Origin: Novosphingobium profundi
Lineage (GTDB): Bacteria; Pseudomonadota; Alphaproteobacteria; Sphingomonadales; Sphingomonadaceae
Length of the DNA stretch: 64,000 nt
Assembly (NCBI RefSeq): GCF_020524485.1
Contig: NZ_JAIVLF010000006.1
Span: forward strand, 434,001 to 498,000
Reading direction: 5' to 3'
The notes beneath the pieces were generated by a model. That model was not told the origin of the DNA, did no database searches, and saw only the letters and a list, made by a program, of their open reading frames with translations. Position 1 is the first letter of the stretch; each line of letters starts with the position of its first letter. Positions 7,909-16,269 of the stretch are shown here, in pieces. Made by a program: the position numbers and the translations under genes.

Positions 7909-8733
7909 ATGCGACCCGTGACCGATACCGCCACCACCCCTGCCGCTGCCACTGCCACCAACGAGGCCGATACCTGGACCGTTGCCGGGCGCACCTTCAC
8001 CTCGCGCCTGATCGTGGGCACGGGCAAGTACAAGGACTTCGAGCAGAACGCGGCTGCGGTCGAGGCGTCGGGCGCCGAGATCGTCACGGTCGCGGTGCGC
8101 CGCGTCAACGTGTCGGACCCCAAGGCGCCGATGCTGACCGACTACATCGACCCGAAGAAGATCACCTATCTGCCCAACACGGCGGGCTGCTTCACGGCCG
8201 AGGACGCCATCCGCACGCTGCGTCTGGCGCGCGAGGCGGGCGGCTGGGATCTCGTCAAGCTGGAGGTGCTGGGCGAGGCGCGTACGCTCTATCCCGACAT
8301 GCGCGAGACGCTGAAGGCGACCGAGATCCTCGCCAAGGAAGGCTTCGCGCCGATGGTCTACTGCGTCGATGATCCGATTGCGGCCAAGCAGCTTGAAGAG
8401 GCGGGCGCGGTGGCGGTCATGCCGCTGGGCGCGCCGATCGGTTCGGGCCTTGGCATCCAGAACCAGGTCACCGTGCGCCTCATCGTCGAGGGCGCCAAGG
8501 TGCCGGTGCTGGTCGATGCGGGCGTGGGCACGGCATCGGAAGCGGCGGTCGCGATGGAGCTGGGCTGCGACGGCGTGCTCATGAACACGGCCATTGCCGA
8601 AGCGAAGAATCCGGTAAGGATGGCGAAGGCAATGCGCCTCGCGGTGGAGGCCGGACGCCATGCATATCTTAGCGGACGCATGCAGAAGCGCCGCTATGCA
8701 GACCCCTCAAGCCCGCTTTCCGGCATGATCTGA
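7909..8733 (+). CDS. thiG: Thiazole synthase ThiG
   Basis: TIM-barrel enzyme that builds the thiazole phosphate of thiamine from deoxyxylulose phosphate, dehydroglycine and ThiS thiocarboxylate. The 274-residue protein has the family start region FTSRLIVGTGKYKDFEQNAA, the NTAGCFTAEDAIRTLRLARE segment, the KLEVLGEARTLYPD segment and the phosphate-binding GVGTASEAAVAMELGCDGV. An Ala/Thr-rich leader of about 20 residues precedes the conserved core, so a later start is possible, although ATG 7909 has GAAAGGA upstream. It forms an operon with thiS. Confidence 0.95.
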   Translation: MRPVTDTATTPAAATATNEADTWTVAGRTFTSRLIVGTGKYKDFEQNAAAVEASGAEIVTVAVRRVNVSDPKAPMLTDYIDPKKITYLPNTAGCFTAEDAIRTLRLAREAGGWDLVKLEVLGEARTLYPDMRETLKATEILAKEGFAPMVYCVDDPIAAKQLEEAGAVAVMPLGAPIGSGLGIQNQVTVRLIVEGAKVPVLVDAGVGTASEAAVAMELGCDGVLMNTAIAEAKNPVRMAKAMRLAVEAGRHAYLSGRMQKRRYADPSSPLSGMI

Positions 8734-8888
8734 TGGTTAACGATTTTATTGCCTAATACTTTCGGTCAGTGAGGTGTTCAAACGATTGCATGATTAACGT
8801 GCGGGTAAGCGCGCGGGGCTTAAAGTGTGTCCATCACGGGAAAGGCGAAAGCTGAACAACGACACATAACAAGCAACGGACACGGCAC

Positions 8889-9416
8889 ATGGAATACGCA
8901 GGCACGGCAAGTCTCACGATCAGCGAGCTTCGGGAATTCGCAAGCTTCACCCCTTCGGAACAGCGCTATATCCGGCGCAGTCTCGATGTTGGCCTGGGGC
9001 GCCAGGACGCTTTCAAGCTCTGGGGCCGCGATGCCGGGGAAATGGCCTCGATCCGGGGCCAGTACGAGAGCTACCGTGACCTGCAGGCCCTGCGCGGCCA
9101 GCGCCCGGACGAGTACGGCTTTGCCGATCTCGATCCGTTCATGGGCAAGCTGGTGCGCATGGCCGCCTACGACCTGGCGCAAGGCGGGCTGGCCAGCTTC
9201 TCCGCCTTCCGCTTCCTCTACGAACGCCTGCTGGGCGCTTGGGCCCGGCCCTGGCTCCCCGGAGCTTTCTGCGGCGCGGCGGCGCTCCCGCAGATCCGTC
9301 CTGACTGGCGTAAGACCCTGCTGCACTCGATCAGCGAGGCCGCCGCGACGGCGCCGGGCTGGTCCGCGCGCGAACCCGGCTTCTACCCCGAGTGGATCGA
9401 GCTCGAAGCCGCCTGA
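8889..9416 (+). CDS. Uncharacterised protein, 175 residues
   Basis: No family recognised. The protein is soluble-looking, without a signal peptide or membrane helix, starting MEYAGTASLTISELREFASF and rich in Arg, Leu, Ala and aromatics, with predicted helical stretches (SEQRYIRRSLDVGLGRQDAF; MGKLVRMAAYDLAQGGLASF). It lies 155 bp after thiG, behind an AT-rich segment (8734-8800) that could hold its own promoter, and upstream of a strong hairpin at 9504-9535, so it is probably a separate transcription unit. The frame uses the same high-GC third positions as neighbouring genes, supporting real coding. Confidence 0.7.
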   Translation: MEYAGTASLTISELREFASFTPSEQRYIRRSLDVGLGRQDAFKLWGRDAGEMASIRGQYESYRDLQALRGQRPDEYGFADLDPFMGKLVRMAAYDLAQGGLASFSAFRFLYERLLGAWARPWLPGAFCGAAALPQIRPDWRKTLLHSISEAAATAPGWSAREPGFYPEWIELEAA

Positions 9417-9503
9417 GATACCTTTCCTTGACCGCAGGGCCCTCGGGTCGCACCGCTTTCCCTGCACCGGGCCCTTCTACCGCGTAGTGCGAGGCCCAAA
9501 CCG

Positions 9504-9535
9504 CAACCTGCGACCGGAAAATCCGGCGCAGGTTG
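9504..9535. other. Strong intergenic hairpin
   Basis: CAACCTGCG (9504-9512) pairs perfectly with CGCAGGTTG (9527-9535), and the enclosed CCGGA/TCCGG adds five more pairs with one bulged A and a three-base loop. It lies 88 bp after one gene and 113 bp before the next and lacks a T-tract, so it may be a factor-dependent terminator, an mRNA-end stabiliser or a protein-binding site. Confidence 0.5.
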
Positions 9536-9648
9536 TCGCCGTTCGGACAAATCGAAGGCGGACCTGCACCCAAAGACCGTTATGGCATCTTGTACACCTG
9601 AAAGATCCGGTATCTGACACAACCGGACTGGAACAAGAGGTGTAACGC

Positions 9649-9978
9649 GTGACCAACAAGCCGCAGATGGCCAAACCCCAGACCGCCGGTCGCCGGGACA
9701 TGCCCGGCCTGGACGAAGGCGATGACCAGACCTTCGCGATGATCACCGCGCTGGCCAGCGAACTGGCCATGGCGCGCGAGCGCATCGACACGCTCGAGCG
9801 CCTGCTGGCCAAGGCCGGCACGCTCGACGAGGGCGCGGTCGAGGCCTATGTTCCCGACGAGGACGCCGCCAAGGCGCGCGGCGCGCTGCGCCAGCGCCTG
9901 ATCGGCAAGGTATTCCGCCCGATCCGCGAGGCGGCCATGCGCCGCGCGGCCAAGACCACTTCGAACCAGGGAGCCTGA
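9649..9978 (+). CDS. Small coiled-coil protein of unknown function
   Basis: 109 residues from a GTG start. A polar N-terminus is followed by a likely coiled coil (FAMITALASELAMARERIDT, continuing LERLLAKAG) and a basic C-terminus. No enzyme motif or membrane segment. Its stop lies three bases before the start of the methyltransferase gene, so the two are almost certainly co-transcribed and coupled; it may be an accessory or oligomerisation partner of that enzyme. Function not assigned. The GTG has AAGAGGTG upstream. Confidence 0.72.
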   Translation: MTNKPQMAKPQTAGRRDMPGLDEGDDQTFAMITALASELAMARERIDTLERLLAKAGTLDEGAVEAYVPDEDAAKARGALRQRLIGKVFRPIREAAMRRAAKTTSNQGA

Positions 9979-9981
9979 ACC

Positions 9982-11094
9982 ATGTCGCATCCGATGCTTG
10001 CCAGCGCCAACCACGACGAGACCACCGAACAGCTCTTCGTGCGCGACCTGCAGTACTGGCTCTACACCGAGGTTGAGCCGCACGAGCGCCAGATCGCCGA
10101 GGAACTCGATCCGGGCCTCAGCCACAACGCGCGCGCCGAAGAGGTCTTCGACAAGCTGCACAAGGAGCCTGCGTTCCTGGGCTGGTCGAACATGCGCCGC
10201 ACCACGCAGGAACTCCTTTGGGATTCGGTCTGGAACTGCGTCGATCGCCAGGCCGGTGAGCTGGACGCCAAGGCCTCCGAGGCGGCCGAGATCGGCTCGC
10301 TGACGCTGGCCGAGGACTTTCAGGTCCCCGACTACCTGGAAGACGCCCACGTCCACCTCATGCCCGGCGGCTACGGTTCGGACACCGACGGCGTGCGCCA
10401 GGGCGCGCTGATGGACCGCGGCGGTGCGGTCTACATGCTGGGGCGCAACGGCGGTTTCCTCAACGATGGTCGCGGCAAGGCCGTCGCGGCGCACCTTGCC
10501 TCGTGCTATCCCGATTTCCAGCCCGAGAAGCTGGTCGAACTGGGCTGCGGCGTGGGCTCGAGCGTGATTCCCGTCGCCGAAGCCTACCCCAAGGCGGAGG
10601 CCTACGCGGTCGACGTTGGTGCCTCGGTGCTGCGCTACGCGCACGCCCGTGCCGCGCACCTGGGTGCGGCGATCCACTTCGTGCAGGACGATGCCGAGAA
10701 GACCCGCTTTGCAGATGAGAGCTTCGATCTCGTCTTCACCGCGGCGGTCATGCACGAGACCTCGCCCGAGGCGATCCAGAACATCCTCAAGGAAAGCCAC
10801 CGCCTGCTGCGCAAGGGCGGCATCGCGGTCCATCTCGAAGTGCCCGTGAAGTACGAGACGCTCGACCTGTGGAGCCAGGTGATCGCGGGCATGGAACGCG
10901 ACTACAACAACGAGCCGGCCTGGCAGGAAGCGACCTCGGCCGACTACGGCGCGCTGATGACGGCAGCCGGGTTCGAGGACGTGAAGGTCGGCTTCCAGGA
11001 CGCGGTCCTGGGCCCGGACATGTCGGCGAGCAAGTTCGGCGAGGAATCGAAGGGCGTCTTCCTGTCCTGGTTCGTGACTTCGGGCCGCAAGTAA
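9982..11094 (+). CDS. Class I SAM-dependent methyltransferase
   Basis: 370-residue cytoplasmic methyltransferase. The Rossmann-fold domain starts near residue 185: motif I LVELGCGVGSSVIPVAE, an acidic end of beta 2 (AYAVDVGAS), motif II/III FVQDDAEKTRF and FDLVFTAAVMHETS, then LRKGGIAVHLEVPV. The roughly 180-residue N-terminal region is unusual in length and contains HLMPGGYGSDTDG; it may bind the substrate. The Methyltransf_11/25-like core does not reveal the substrate. It is coupled to the small coiled-coil gene and followed by a clear terminator, so this two-gene unit is self-contained. Confidence 0.85.
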   Translation: MSHPMLASANHDETTEQLFVRDLQYWLYTEVEPHERQIAEELDPGLSHNARAEEVFDKLHKEPAFLGWSNMRRTTQELLWDSVWNCVDRQAGELDAKASEAAEIGSLTLAEDFQVPDYLEDAHVHLMPGGYGSDTDGVRQGALMDRGGAVYMLGRNGGFLNDGRGKAVAAHLASCYPDFQPEKLVELGCGVGSSVIPVAEAYPKAEAYAVDVGASVLRYAHARAAHLGAAIHFVQDDAEKTRFADESFDLVFTAAVMHETSPEAIQNILKESHRLLRKGGIAVHLEVPVKYETLDLWSQVIAGMERDYNNEPAWQEATSADYGALMTAAGFEDVKVGFQDAVLGPDMSASKFGEESKGVFLSWFVTSGRK

Positions 11095-11121
11095 GGCGGG
11101 GCCTCATCAGGCCCTCAAACG

Positions 11122-11161
11122 AAAAGGGGCGCTCTTCCAAACCGGGAGAGCGCCCCTTTTT
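11122..11161. terminator. Bidirectional rho-independent terminator
   Basis: A perfect 14-bp stem, AAAAGGGGCGCTCT (11122-11135) with AGAGCGCCCCTTTT (11147-11160), has an 11-base loop and U-tracts on both strands. It separates the convergent methyltransferase and channel genes. Confidence 0.93.
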
Positions 11162-11183
11162 CGTGGCGGGTGTCCGCCCCGCG

Positions 11184-12293
11184 CTACTTCACCTTGCCCA
11201 GCACCCGGGTCAGATCATTGCGCCATTTCGATCCTTCCACGATCTGGAGCAGGGAGATGTCGACCGGCTCGCGCAAGGCGCTGTCAGGGCCGGTGGCGAT
11301 GGCATAGTCCTGTCGCCCGAACGTGCCGGGAAGGACGCGCAGCGTATTCGTGGTGTCGTTGCGCACGCGGTAGCGCAGCAGCGGTTCGTCGTAGACGAAG
11401 GCCTCGATCCGGCCCTCGCGCAGGGCCGCAAGTCCGCTCTCGATGTCGGGATAGCTGGTAAAGGCGATGCCCTCGCTGGAGAGCCATTCATCGCTTGCCG
11501 ACGCGCGGATGGAGCCGACCGAGGCCACGGCGAGGTCTTCCGGTCCGCCGATCGCGCCGGTAAGGCGCCCGCTCGTCAGCGAGGAGGCGATCATGCCGGT
11601 GAAGGTCGAAATGATCAGGATGGCTGCGAACATCCAGACCAGCGCGATGGCTTTGCCCGCCGCCGTCCTGGGCGCCTTGTCGCCATAGCCCACCGTGGTC
11701 ATCGTCACCGCGGAAAACCAGAAGCCTGCAAACAGCCCGCGCGGGCCTTGCGCGAATTCCTCGGCGTTGTGGCGCCGCTCGACCAGCCAGAACAGGAGGC
11801 CCACCACCAGCAGCAACGCGCACAGCGCCAGAATCGCCTGGAGGAACTGGAGCGTGAAGAAGTTGCGCAGGAGCGAGAGCCAGGCAGGCGGCGCTTTGGG
11901 CACGGCAATGCCGAAGCCGGTGGCGTAGAAGGGGTGGGTGAAGTCGACCTGCTCTTCGCGCGCGGCCGTCACCGTGAGCGCGCCCACGCTGGCGTCATAA
12001 CGCCCGTCGGCCACCCCATCGACCATACCGGCCAAGTCGCTCTCGACGAATTTGTACTCGTAGCCCCGCTGCTCGGCGATTTCGCGCCACATGTCGATGG
12101 CAAGGCCCGACCAGGCGCCATCGTCGTTCTTCATCACGAAGGGCGGGGCTAGGCGCGTCGCGACGATCAGGCTCTGCCCGCTCTCCTGCGCCCGGGCAGG
12201 CAGGGCCGTGAGGCAGGAGGCGAGTGCCAGGAAGACCGCGAGAAGGGAAAGCAGGGCAGGCGGTGTCTTCACTGGCAGGCGGGGCATGGGCAC
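11184..12293 (-). CDS. Ionotropic-glutamate-receptor-like ligand-gated K+ channel (GluR0-type)
   Basis: 369 residues combining a periplasmic amino-acid-binding domain split around a potassium-channel pore, the layout of prokaryotic ionotropic glutamate receptors such as GluR0. A signal peptide (to about residue 35) is followed by lobe S1 (SLIVATRLAPPFVMKN to about 140), including TVTAAREEQVDFTHPF, whose R112 corresponds to the ligand-carboxylate Arg of the family. Then come TM1 (149-170), a pore loop with the K+ filter TTVGYGD at 199-205, TM2 (213-235) and lobe S2 to the C-terminus. Four subunits would form the channel. It begins 41 bp after the acyl-CoA ligase gene and may be co-transcribed with it. 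Ligand and physiological role are unknown. Confidence 0.88.
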   Translation of the reverse strand: MPMPRLPVKTPPALLSLLAVFLALASCLTALPARAQESGQSLIVATRLAPPFVMKNDDGAWSGLAIDMWREIAEQRGYEYKFVESDLAGMVDGVADGRYDASVGALTVTAAREEQVDFTHPFYATGFGIAVPKAPPAWLSLLRNFFTLQFLQAILALCALLLVVGLLFWLVERRHNAEEFAQGPRGLFAGFWFSAVTMTTVGYGDKAPRTAAGKAIALVWMFAAILIISTFTGMIASSLTSGRLTGAIGGPEDLAVASVGSIRASASDEWLSSEGIAFTSYPDIESGLAALREGRIEAFVYDEPLLRYRVRNDTTNTLRVLPGTFGRQDYAIATGPDSALREPVDISLLQIVEGSKWRNDLTRVLGKVK

Positions 12294-12334
12294 TCCGTGA
12301 TGGGCCGCGACTGCGGCCGGGAGCGCCCATCCTG

Positions 12335-14140
12335 TCAGCTGCGGTAAAGGGCGTCCAGTCGCGCGCCGTAGCGTTCCTTGAGCTTGTGGCGGCGGATCTT
12401 GAGGCTGGGGGTCAGTTCCTCGTTCTCGATCGCGAAGGGCTCGTCGGCAAAGGCGAACTGGCGCACCTTCTCGATCACCGACATCTCGCGGTTGACCCGG
12501 TCGATGGCCTCCCGGATGGCCGCGCGGAAAGCGGGCAGGGCCTGGAGGGTCGCCAGATCACCCTCCTCGCCGTTCTCCTGCGCCCATTCGCGTGCCCAGT
12601 CCGCATCGGGCACGATCAGGCCCACGACGTAGGGACGTCGGTCGCCCGCGACCATGGCCTGCGCGATCTCGTTCTGGAGGGTGAGCATCGATTCGATCCG
12701 TTGGGGCGAGACGTTGTCGCCCTTGTCGTTGACGATCATGTCCTTCTTGCGGTCGGTGATGCAGATGCGGCCCTTGTCGTCGATATGGCCGATGTCGCCG
12801 GTGTGGAGCCAGCCGTTCTGGAGCGCGGCCTCGCTCGCGGCCGCGTTCTGCCAGTAGCCGTGCATGACCAGCTCGCCGCGCACGAGGATTTCGCCGTCCT
12901 CGGCAATCTGCACTTCAGCACCACGCATTGGCGGGCCGACGGTGTCCATCTTAATCCCGGCACGCGGGCGGTTGACCGAGATGACGGGGCCGCTCTCGGT
13001 CTGGCCGTAGCCTTGCAGGAGCGTGAGGCCCATGGCCTCGAAGAAGATGCCGATCTCGGGGTTGAGCGGCGCGCCGCCCGAGACGAGCGCCTTCATGCGC
13101 CCGCCGAACTTGGCACGGATCTTCGGGCGCAGCGTGCGTTCGAGCAGCGCGTCGAGCGGGTAGTCGGTCAGGCGCCGCTTGCCCGCCGCCTTGCGCATGG
13201 CGACCGCAATGGCCTGGTCCATCATCCATTTGGCCGCGCCGCCCTGCTTCTCGATCTGCTTCATGATCTTGGTGCGCAGAACCTCGAAGAGGCGGGGCAC
13301 GACGACCATGATTGTGGGGCCGACCTCCTCGATGTTGGCGGCGAGCTTTTCCAGCCCTTCGGCGTAGTAGATCTGGCCGCCCAGGCCGATCGGGAAGATC
13401 TCGCCCGCGGTGTGCTCGTAGGCGTGGCTGAGCGGAAGGAAGGAGAGGAAGACTTCGGGGCGGTCGAGGTGGAAATCGTCGAGGATGACCTGCGTGGTGC
13501 CCGCGATGTTGGTGAGCAGCATGCCGTGGTGCTGGCGCACCCCGCGCGGCGCCCCGCCCGTTCCGCTGGTGTAGATGATGCAGGCGAGGCTGTCGCGCCC
13601 GATGGAGACGAGACGCGCCTCCACCGCTGCGCGCGCGGCCTGTGCATCGCCCTCCAGCATGTCGTCCCACAAGGAGGTCGCGAAGTTGCCGCCCTGCAGG
13701 CTGGGGAGCGGTTCCATCCCCACGACATGGCGGCACAGGTCGGTCTGGACGATGGCGGGAAGCAGGGGCTTTGCCAGCTTCGCGCTCGACACGATGGCCG
13801 CGCAGGCACCCGAATTTTCAAGGATATGGGTGTGATCGCGGGTGGTGTTGGTGGTGTAGGTGGGCACCGTCACGCAGCCGGCCGCCATGATCGCCAGATC
13901 GGCGAGGCACCACTCGGGGCGGTTTTCCGAGACGATCAGGACCCGGTCACCATCGCGCAGGCCCCGCGCGCGCAGGCCTTCGGCGAGCAGGCAGACCCGC
14001 CGCGCGGCTTCGGCCCAGCTGATCGAGGTCCATTCGCCCTCGCGCTTGGCCCAGAGCATGGGAGCCTCGCCCAGCGCGTCGGCGCGGGCCAGGAACAGCG
14101 ATACGACGTTGGCGCACCTGTCGAATTCGACAAGATCCAT
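12335..14140 (-). CDS. Long-chain acyl-CoA ligase (AMP-forming, FadD15/FAA1-like)
   Basis: Adenylate-forming enzyme of 601 residues that activates a fatty or other carboxylic acid with ATP and then CoA. The phosphate-binding motif IIYTSGTGGAPRGV, the adenine motif LLQGYGQTESGPVIS, TGDIGHIDDKGRICITDRKK and a C-terminal 'LTPSLKIRRHKLKERY' catalytic-lysine region are all present. The extended C-terminus (KDMIVNDKGDNVSPQRIE) fits the long-chain FAA1/FadD15 branch rather than short-chain AcsA. An in-frame extension upstream exists, but ATG 14140 has GAGAGGAT upstream and gives a normal N-terminus (MDLVEFDRCANVV). Substrate chain length cannot be read from the sequence. Confidence 0.9.
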   Translation of the reverse strand: MDLVEFDRCANVVSLFLARADALGEAPMLWAKREGEWTSISWAEAARRVCLLAEGLRARGLRDGDRVLIVSENRPEWCLADLAIMAAGCVTVPTYTTNTTRDHTHILENSGACAAIVSSAKLAKPLLPAIVQTDLCRHVVGMEPLPSLQGGNFATSLWDDMLEGDAQAARAAVEARLVSIGRDSLACIIYTSGTGGAPRGVRQHHGMLLTNIAGTTQVILDDFHLDRPEVFLSFLPLSHAYEHTAGEIFPIGLGGQIYYAEGLEKLAANIEEVGPTIMVVVPRLFEVLRTKIMKQIEKQGGAAKWMMDQAIAVAMRKAAGKRRLTDYPLDALLERTLRPKIRAKFGGRMKALVSGGAPLNPEIGIFFEAMGLTLLQGYGQTESGPVISVNRPRAGIKMDTVGPPMRGAEVQIAEDGEILVRGELVMHGYWQNAAASEAALQNGWLHTGDIGHIDDKGRICITDRKKDMIVNDKGDNVSPQRIESMLTLQNEIAQAMVAGDRRPYVVGLIVPDADWAREWAQENGEEGDLATLQALPAFRAAIREAIDRVNREMSVIEKVRQFAFADEPFAIENEELTPSLKIRRHKLKERYGARLDALYRS

Positions 14141-14317
14141 GGGCTCGGAAATCCTCTCTGCCTTGTACCGGGCCCGCGCGTGCGGACGACGCCGGGCGTG
14201 CTTCTTGGATCGAACGCTTAGGCCGCGCAATCGGTTGCGGCAAGCGGGCAGGGGGATTGTCAGAAAGGTCGCAAGGCAGGCACGGGCTGTCGTTTGAAGG
14301 GCGTAGAAGAACGATTT

Positions 14318-14429
14318 CCGAGGGCCATCGCCCTCGGGCTCCCCAAACTATCGGCCTCACCTTACGCGCGCGGCCTTTGCAGTGGGAGGTGAGGTCGCCC
14401 GTTCTGGGGTCAAGGGGCGATGGCCCCTT
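14318..14429 (-). repeat. Dispersed 113-bp palindromic repeat, copy 1
   Basis: Ends are CCGAGGGC-CATC-GCCCTCGG (14318-14337) and CAAGGGGC-GATG-GCCCCTTG (14410-14429). It lies 18 bp beyond the 3' end of the gamma-glutamyltransferase gene, with the CAAGGGG hairpin nearest that gene. The rest of the 306-bp gap (14141-14446) holds no gene I can support. Confidence 0.9.
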
Positions 14430-14446
14430 GAATCATCTTCCTCTTC

Positions 14447-16258
14447 TTACTCGTGCGCGCCGTTGAGGCTGTTCTTGCGGCGCTTGATGATCGTGACGTT
14501 GCCCAGCGTATCCATCCCCACGCCTTCGCTGCGCGGATCGGCGGCGCCCAGCCACTGGCCGTTGACCTTCTCGACCGCGTTGGCCTTGAGACCGAGGGGG
14601 GCGATCTTGACGTTCTCGCCCAGTGCCTGGAGCGCGGGGAGCATGGCTTCGAGCTCGGTGCCCTGTTCGAGCGTCGCGGTCTTCGAGCCGGGCGCATAGA
14701 CGAGGCCCATCGCGATGGCGTCCTGCGCGGACATGTCCCAGTCGATCACGCCGATGATGGCTTTGGCGATCTGGCAGATGATGGTGGCGCCGCCCGCGGC
14801 CCCGATGGCCAGGCGCACCGAGCCATCGGGCGCATAGACGATGGTGGGCGACATCGAGCTGCGCGGCCGCTTGCCACCTTCCACGCGGTTGGCAACGAGA
14901 TAGCCGTCCTTGCTCGGCACCGGGTCGAAATCGGGCAGCTCGTTGTTGAGGAGGAAGCCCGAGGCGGCGATGCCCGATCCGAAGTAGCCGTTGATGGTGG
15001 TGGTGACCTGCGCGACGTTGCCCTGCTTGTCGACGACGGCAAGGTCGCTCGTGCCCGGATCGTCGCGGAAGGGGACGCGCTGGCGCGCGGGCGCGCCTTC
15101 GGGCGTGCCGGGCTCGATCACCTGCATCGTGCGCGCCGGATCGATCCGGGCCGAACGGCGGGCGAGGTAGGCCGGGTTGAGCAGCCCCTTGACCGGGACG
15201 CCGACGAAGTCGGGGTCGGCCATGTAGAGGTTGCGGTCGGCGTAGGCGAGGCGTTCGGATTCGGCGAGAAGGTGCCAAGAGACCGGGTTGTCCTTGCCCA
15301 GCGCCTTCATGTCGAAGCGTTCGAGCTGCTTCAAAATCATCAGCACGGTCAGGCCCCCCGAAGAGGGCGGGCCCATCGAGCAGACCTTGTAGCCGCGGTA
15401 ATCGTCGCAGACCGAGGGGCGTTCCTTCGCCTCGTATCCGGCGAGGTCGGCGGTGGTGATCGGCGAGGAGACGGGCTCGGCGCTGTTGAGGGCGTGGACG
15501 ATGCTTTGCGCGATATCGCCCTTGTAGAAGGGCTCGGGCCCTTGGGCGGCAAGGCGTTCGAGCGTCGCGGCCAGCGCCGGGGTCTTGAGCGTCGAGCCGA
15601 TGGCGACGGCCTCACCGCCCGGGAAATAGGTCTCCTTGGCCCAGCCGGTGACGTGGCGGCTGTAGAGATTGAGGCCGTTGTGAAGGCGGTCGGTCACCAC
15701 GAACCCGTCGCGGGCGAGCGCGATGGCCGGCGCGAAGAGATCGGCCCAGGGCAGCGTGCCCCACTGCGCGTGGGCCTTGGCCATGGCGGCGAGCGCACCC
15801 GGCACGCCCGAGCTGAGCGCACCCTGGTAGATCTCGCGGCCCGGGCGGCGTTCGCCGTTGGCATCGAGGAACCAGCTTTCGTCGGCAGCACCCGGCGCGG
15901 TCTCGCGCCCGTCGATGGTGGCGATCGAACCGTCGGCCGCGCCGTGGCGGACCCAGAACAGGCCCCCGCCAATCCCGGAATTCTGTGGCTCGACCACGTT
16001 CAATGCGAGCATCGTCGCGATGGCGGCATCGGTCGCGCTGCCGCCGCGGTTGAGGATCTCGACGCCCGCGGCCGCGGCGCGCGGGTCGGCCGCGCTGACC
16101 ACGCCGATCCCGGTACCGTCGCGGTTCTGCGCGGCAGGGGGCGGTGTCTGCGTTTCGGCAGGCGCGGTGGCGGTGCAGCCTGCGGTGCCCACAAGAAGGG
16201 CAAGCGAGGCGGAAAGGGCGAAGGGCGTGCGCAGGACGGCGAGGGAATTTCGAAGCAT
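14447..16258 (-). CDS. ggt: Gamma-glutamyltransferase
   Basis: Periplasmic Ntn-hydrolase of 603 residues that cleaves glutathione and transfers or hydrolyses the gamma-glutamyl group. The N-terminus ends in a lipobox-like LVGTAGC, suggesting lipid anchoring. The large-subunit region GGSATDAAIATMLALNVVEP and SGIGGGLFWV is followed by the autoprocessing site, where the new N-terminal nucleophile is the Thr of DPGTSDLAVVD, and by NGYFGSGIAASGFLLNNEL and RPRSSMSPTIV. Standard bacterial Ggt has TSH at the cleavage site; here it is TSD. It is followed by a dispersed repeat, and pyrD ends 11 bp upstream of its start, so the two may share a transcript. Confidence 0.93.
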   Translation of the reverse strand: MLRNSLAVLRTPFALSASLALLVGTAGCTATAPAETQTPPPAAQNRDGTGIGVVSAADPRAAAAGVEILNRGGSATDAAIATMLALNVVEPQNSGIGGGLFWVRHGAADGSIATIDGRETAPGAADESWFLDANGERRPGREIYQGALSSGVPGALAAMAKAHAQWGTLPWADLFAPAIALARDGFVVTDRLHNGLNLYSRHVTGWAKETYFPGGEAVAIGSTLKTPALAATLERLAAQGPEPFYKGDIAQSIVHALNSAEPVSSPITTADLAGYEAKERPSVCDDYRGYKVCSMGPPSSGGLTVLMILKQLERFDMKALGKDNPVSWHLLAESERLAYADRNLYMADPDFVGVPVKGLLNPAYLARRSARIDPARTMQVIEPGTPEGAPARQRVPFRDDPGTSDLAVVDKQGNVAQVTTTINGYFGSGIAASGFLLNNELPDFDPVPSKDGYLVANRVEGGKRPRSSMSPTIVYAPDGSVRLAIGAAGGATIICQIAKAIIGVIDWDMSAQDAIAMGLVYAPGSKTATLEQGTELEAMLPALQALGENVKIAPLGLKANAVEKVNGQWLGAADPRSEGVGMDTLGNVTIIKRRKNSLNGAHE

Positions 16259-16269
16259 TGCGCGCGAGG

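Noticed and set aside
14257..14466. Short frames through the repeat copies containing EGHRPRAPxT or RGHRPLTPES
   Set aside because: The similar peptides recur at every repeat copy because the DNA repeat is translated in several frames; none has a consistent start, and they overlap structural hairpins.
14447..16258. Gamma-glutamyltransferase as a pseudogene because the cleavage motif is TSD rather than TSH
   Set aside because: The nucleophilic Thr is retained, length is normal and all other motifs are intact; the residue two places on is variable.
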